Origin: Mycobacterium deserti
GTDB lineage: Bacteria > Actinomycetota > Actinomycetes > Mycobacteriales > Mycobacteriaceae
DNA length: 64,000 nt
NCBI RefSeq assembly: GCF_025345615.1
Contig: NZ_JAODWD010000006.1
Span: 248,001 to 312,000, forward strand
Reading direction: 5' to 3'
The notes under the pieces are model-generated. The model was not told where the DNA came from. It ran no database searches and was given only the letters and a program-made list of their open reading frames with translations. Of the stretch, positions 62,087 through 64,000 are shown piece after piece. Positions within the stretch are counted from its first letter, which is position 1. The number at the start of each line of letters is the position of its first letter. The position numbers and the translations under genes are program-made.

Positions 62087-63562
62087 ATGACCGAACACCT
62101 AGACGTCGTCATCGTCGGCGCCGGCATCTCCGGCATCAGCGCGGCCTGGCATCTGCAGGACCGCTGCCCGACCAAGAGCTACGCGATCCTCGAACGCCGG
62201 GAAAACCTCGGCGGCACCTGGGACCTGTTCCAGTACCCGGGCATCCGCTCGGACTCCGACATGTTCACCCTCGGCTTCCGGTTCAAGCCGTGGACGTCGG
62301 AGAAGGCGATCGCCGACGGACCGTCGATCATGGCCTATCTCAAGGAGACGGTCGCCGAGTACGGCATCGACAAGCACATCCGATACAGCCAGCGCGTGGT
62401 CTCGGCCGACTGGTCCGACGCCGACAACCGCTGGACGGTTCGCATCGATCGCAATGGCGAGGAAACCGAGATCACCGCGTCGTTCCTGTTCGCGGCCAGC
62501 GGTTACTACAACTACGACCAGGGCTACACGCCCGAGTTCCTCGGCCGCGACGACTTCGAGGGCACGATCATCCACCCGCAGCACTGGCCGGAGGACCTCG
62601 ACTATGCGGGCAAGAAGATTGTCGTGATCGGCAGCGGCGCTACCGCTGTGACTCTGATTCCCGCCCTTGCCAATTCAGGCGCAGGACATGTCACGATGTT
62701 GCAGCGCTCGCCCACGTACATCGGCGCGCTGCCCGACGTGGACCCGTTCACCGTGCAGACCAACAAGGCGCTCCCGGAGAAGCCCGCGTATGTGCTGAAC
62801 CGGTGGAAGAGCATCCTGTTCCAGTCCGCCCAGTACCGGATCAGCAGGCGGTTCCCCCAGTTCATGCGCAAGCAGCTGATGACCATGGCCCAGCGCCGGC
62901 TGCCGGAAGGCTACGACGTCCAGAAGCACTTCGGCCCCAAGTACAACCCGTGGGATGAGCGGCTGTGCCTGGCGCCCAACGGCGACCTGTTCAAGACGAT
63001 CAAGGCCGGCAAGGCCGACGTGGTGACCGACACCATCGACCGGTTCACCAAGACAGGGATCAGGCTCACCTCCGGTGAGGAGTTGAACGCCGACATCATC
63101 GTCACCGCAACGGGTTTGAATCTGCAGCTGTTCGGTGGGGCGGAGATACGGCGCAACGGGGAGCCCATCGAGCTCAACGACACAATGGCCTATAAGGGCA
63201 TGATGCTGACTCACATGCCGAACATGGCGTTCACCATCGGCTACACCAACGCATCGTGGACTCTGAAGGCCGACCTGGTGTCCGAATTCGTCTGTCGTGT
63301 CCTGAACTACATGGACCAAAAGGGCTTCGACACCGTCGAGCCGCAGCATCCGGGCAACAGCGTCGACGAGCGTCCGCTGATGGATTTCACCCCGGGTTAT
63401 GTCTTACGCGCGTTGGACTACCTGCCCAAGGCAGGACACGTCGCGCCGTGGAAGCTCAAGCAGAATTATCTGCTCGACCTGCGGCTCATCCGCCGCGGCA
63501 AGGTTGACGACGACGCGCTGAAGTTCACCAAACACCGTGTCGCGGTAGCGGCCTCGGCCTAG
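62087..63562 (+). CDS. ethA: Baeyer-Villiger monooxygenase EthA
   Basis: 491 residues. FAD/NADPH monooxygenase, the activator of ethionamide in M. tuberculosis. FAD motif GAGISG at 11-16, BVMO fingerprint FEGTIIHPQHW at 157-167, and NADPH motif GSGATA at 182-187. Start ATG 62087; the frame is open 6 codons upstream. Repressed by EthR through the shared operator. Its stop overlaps the rraA stop tail to tail. Confidence 0.95.
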   Translation: MTEHLDVVIVGAGISGISAAWHLQDRCPTKSYAILERRENLGGTWDLFQYPGIRSDSDMFTLGFRFKPWTSEKAIADGPSIMAYLKETVAEYGIDKHIRYSQRVVSADWSDADNRWTVRIDRNGEETEITASFLFAASGYYNYDQGYTPEFLGRDDFEGTIIHPQHWPEDLDYAGKKIVVIGSGATAVTLIPALANSGAGHVTMLQRSPTYIGALPDVDPFTVQTNKALPEKPAYVLNRWKSILFQSAQYRISRRFPQFMRKQLMTMAQRRLPEGYDVQKHFGPKYNPWDERLCLAPNGDLFKTIKAGKADVVTDTIDRFTKTGIRLTSGEELNADIIVTATGLNLQLFGGAEIRRNGEPIELNDTMAYKGMMLTHMPNMAFTIGYTNASWTLKADLVSEFVCRVLNYMDQKGFDTVEPQHPGNSVDERPLMDFTPGYVLRALDYLPKAGHVAPWKLKQNYLLDLRLIRRGKVDDDALKFTKHRVAVAASA

Positions 63563-64000
63563 TCGGGTTTCGCGCGCTCAGGGCTGACGATGACGATGCC
63601 GTCGTCGTCGCTGTAGGCGAGGTGGCCGGGCACGAAGGCCACCCCGCCGAACTCGACGGTGACATCGCGCTGTCCGGCACCGGTTTTCGCACTCTTGCGA
63701 GGGTTGGTGCCCAGTGCCTTGATCCCGATGTCGAGGGTGCGCAGCATCGCGGCATCGCGCACAGCGCCGTTGATGATCAGCCCTGCCCAGCCGTTGCCGA
63801 CGCCGAGGCCGGCGATGACATCGCCGACAAGGGCGCTGTGCAGCGAGCCGTTGCCGTCGATCACAAGCACACCGCTGTCGCCCGGTTCGGACAGCACCGA
63901 CTTCAGCAGTGCGTTGTCCTCGAAGCACTGCACGGTGGTGATCGGCCCCGCGAACTGCGACCTGCCACCGAACTGGCGTAATTGCAGGTCGCAGCTGCGG
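63559..64000 (-). CDS. rraA: RraA-like protein (regulator of RNase E activity family), 5' end outside the window
   Basis: The C-terminal ~146 residues are present and the frame runs off the right edge (LRQFGGRSQFAGPITTV ...). RraA/aldolase-fold blocks: GVLVIDGNGSLHSALVGDVI, WAGLIINGAVRDAAML, IGIKALGTNPRKSAKTGAG and YSDDDGIVIV. In M. tuberculosis Rv3853 has this position and was once labelled menG. May bind RNase E or act as an aldolase. Confidence 0.92.
   Translation of the reverse strand, partial: RSCDLQLRQFGGRSQFAGPITTVQCFEDNALLKSVLSEPGDSGVLVIDGNGSLHSALVGDVIAGLGVGNGWAGLIINGAVRDAAMLRTLDIGIKALGTNPRKSAKTGAGQRDVTVEFGGVAFVPGHLAYSDDDGIVIVSPERAKPD

Overview
The window is a GC-rich actinobacterial chromosome segment that reads as Mycobacterium (Mycolicibacterium). 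Diagnostic content includes ethA/ethR, treS-mak, the cyp138/msrA block, a PncA with every metal-site and catalytic residue, F420-type oxidoreductases, Dps1, a PGRS-like Gly-rich protein and LexA boxes of the TCGAAC-N4-GTTCGA type. From memory of M. tuberculosis H37Rv gene order (not searched), pieces match Rv0382c-0383c (pyrE and neighbour), Rv0126-0127, Rv2043c (pncA), Rv0135c-0143c and Rv3859c-3853, joined in an order unlike H37Rv. A fast-growing, environmental-type mycobacterium is more likely than the tuberculosis complex. No rRNA, tRNA, CRISPR array, IS element or prophage was seen.

Layout. 1-2.1 kb: end of an ABC importer operon (two permeases, ATPase), convergent with pyrE. 2.7-5.2 kb: HugZ-like protein, secreted Pro-rich protein, HTH protein, and a tandem-hairpin repeat. 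5.3-14.1 kb: trehalose/alpha-glucan genes (treS-mak behind a SigF-like promoter, glgX), a secreted glycoside hydrolase, small membrane and hypothetical proteins, and a TetR. 14.1-19.1 kb: a decayed enoyl-CoA hydratase, then a tightly coupled minus-strand operon encoding a large polytopic protein, a 54-aa membrane peptide, a His-containing cupredoxin-like lipoprotein, a second polytopic protein and pncA. 19.2-25.2 kb: zinc alcohol dehydrogenase, acyl-CoA dehydrogenase, two frameshifted genes, and a compact convergent gene pair bounded on both sides by LexA boxes. 25.3-29.8 kb: an uncharacterised glycosyltransferase/methyltransferase/alpha-alpha-barrel cluster with a TetR; matching GGACA-N2-TGTCC palindromes sit on both promoters. 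29.8-39.8 kb: TetR-cyp138-msrA/msrB-Rv0138/0139-like block, FAD oxidoreductase, DUF427 and a HhH-GPD glycosylase. 39.8-47.5 kb: dps, aqpZ, PGRS-like protein, ClC, thioesterase, and a CopB ATPase under a CsoR-type palindrome. 47.9-64 kb: gltBD, polysaccharide deacetylase, LLM oxidoreductase, K+/H+ antiporter with TrkA, PHP protein, Lys/Ala/Pro-rich basic protein, dinB with a LexA box over its start codon, ethR/ethA with its operator, and the 3' part of rraA.

Functional themes are storage-glucan and trehalose metabolism, stress response (SigF-like promoters on treS and dps, Msr proteins, LexA boxes), metal and ion handling (CopB, cupredoxin-like operon, ClC, TrkA/antiporter) and FAD/F420 redox enzymes. 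Start codons were chosen from ribosome-binding sites, 4-bp overlaps and family length. Family and function calls come from reading the translations, without database searches.
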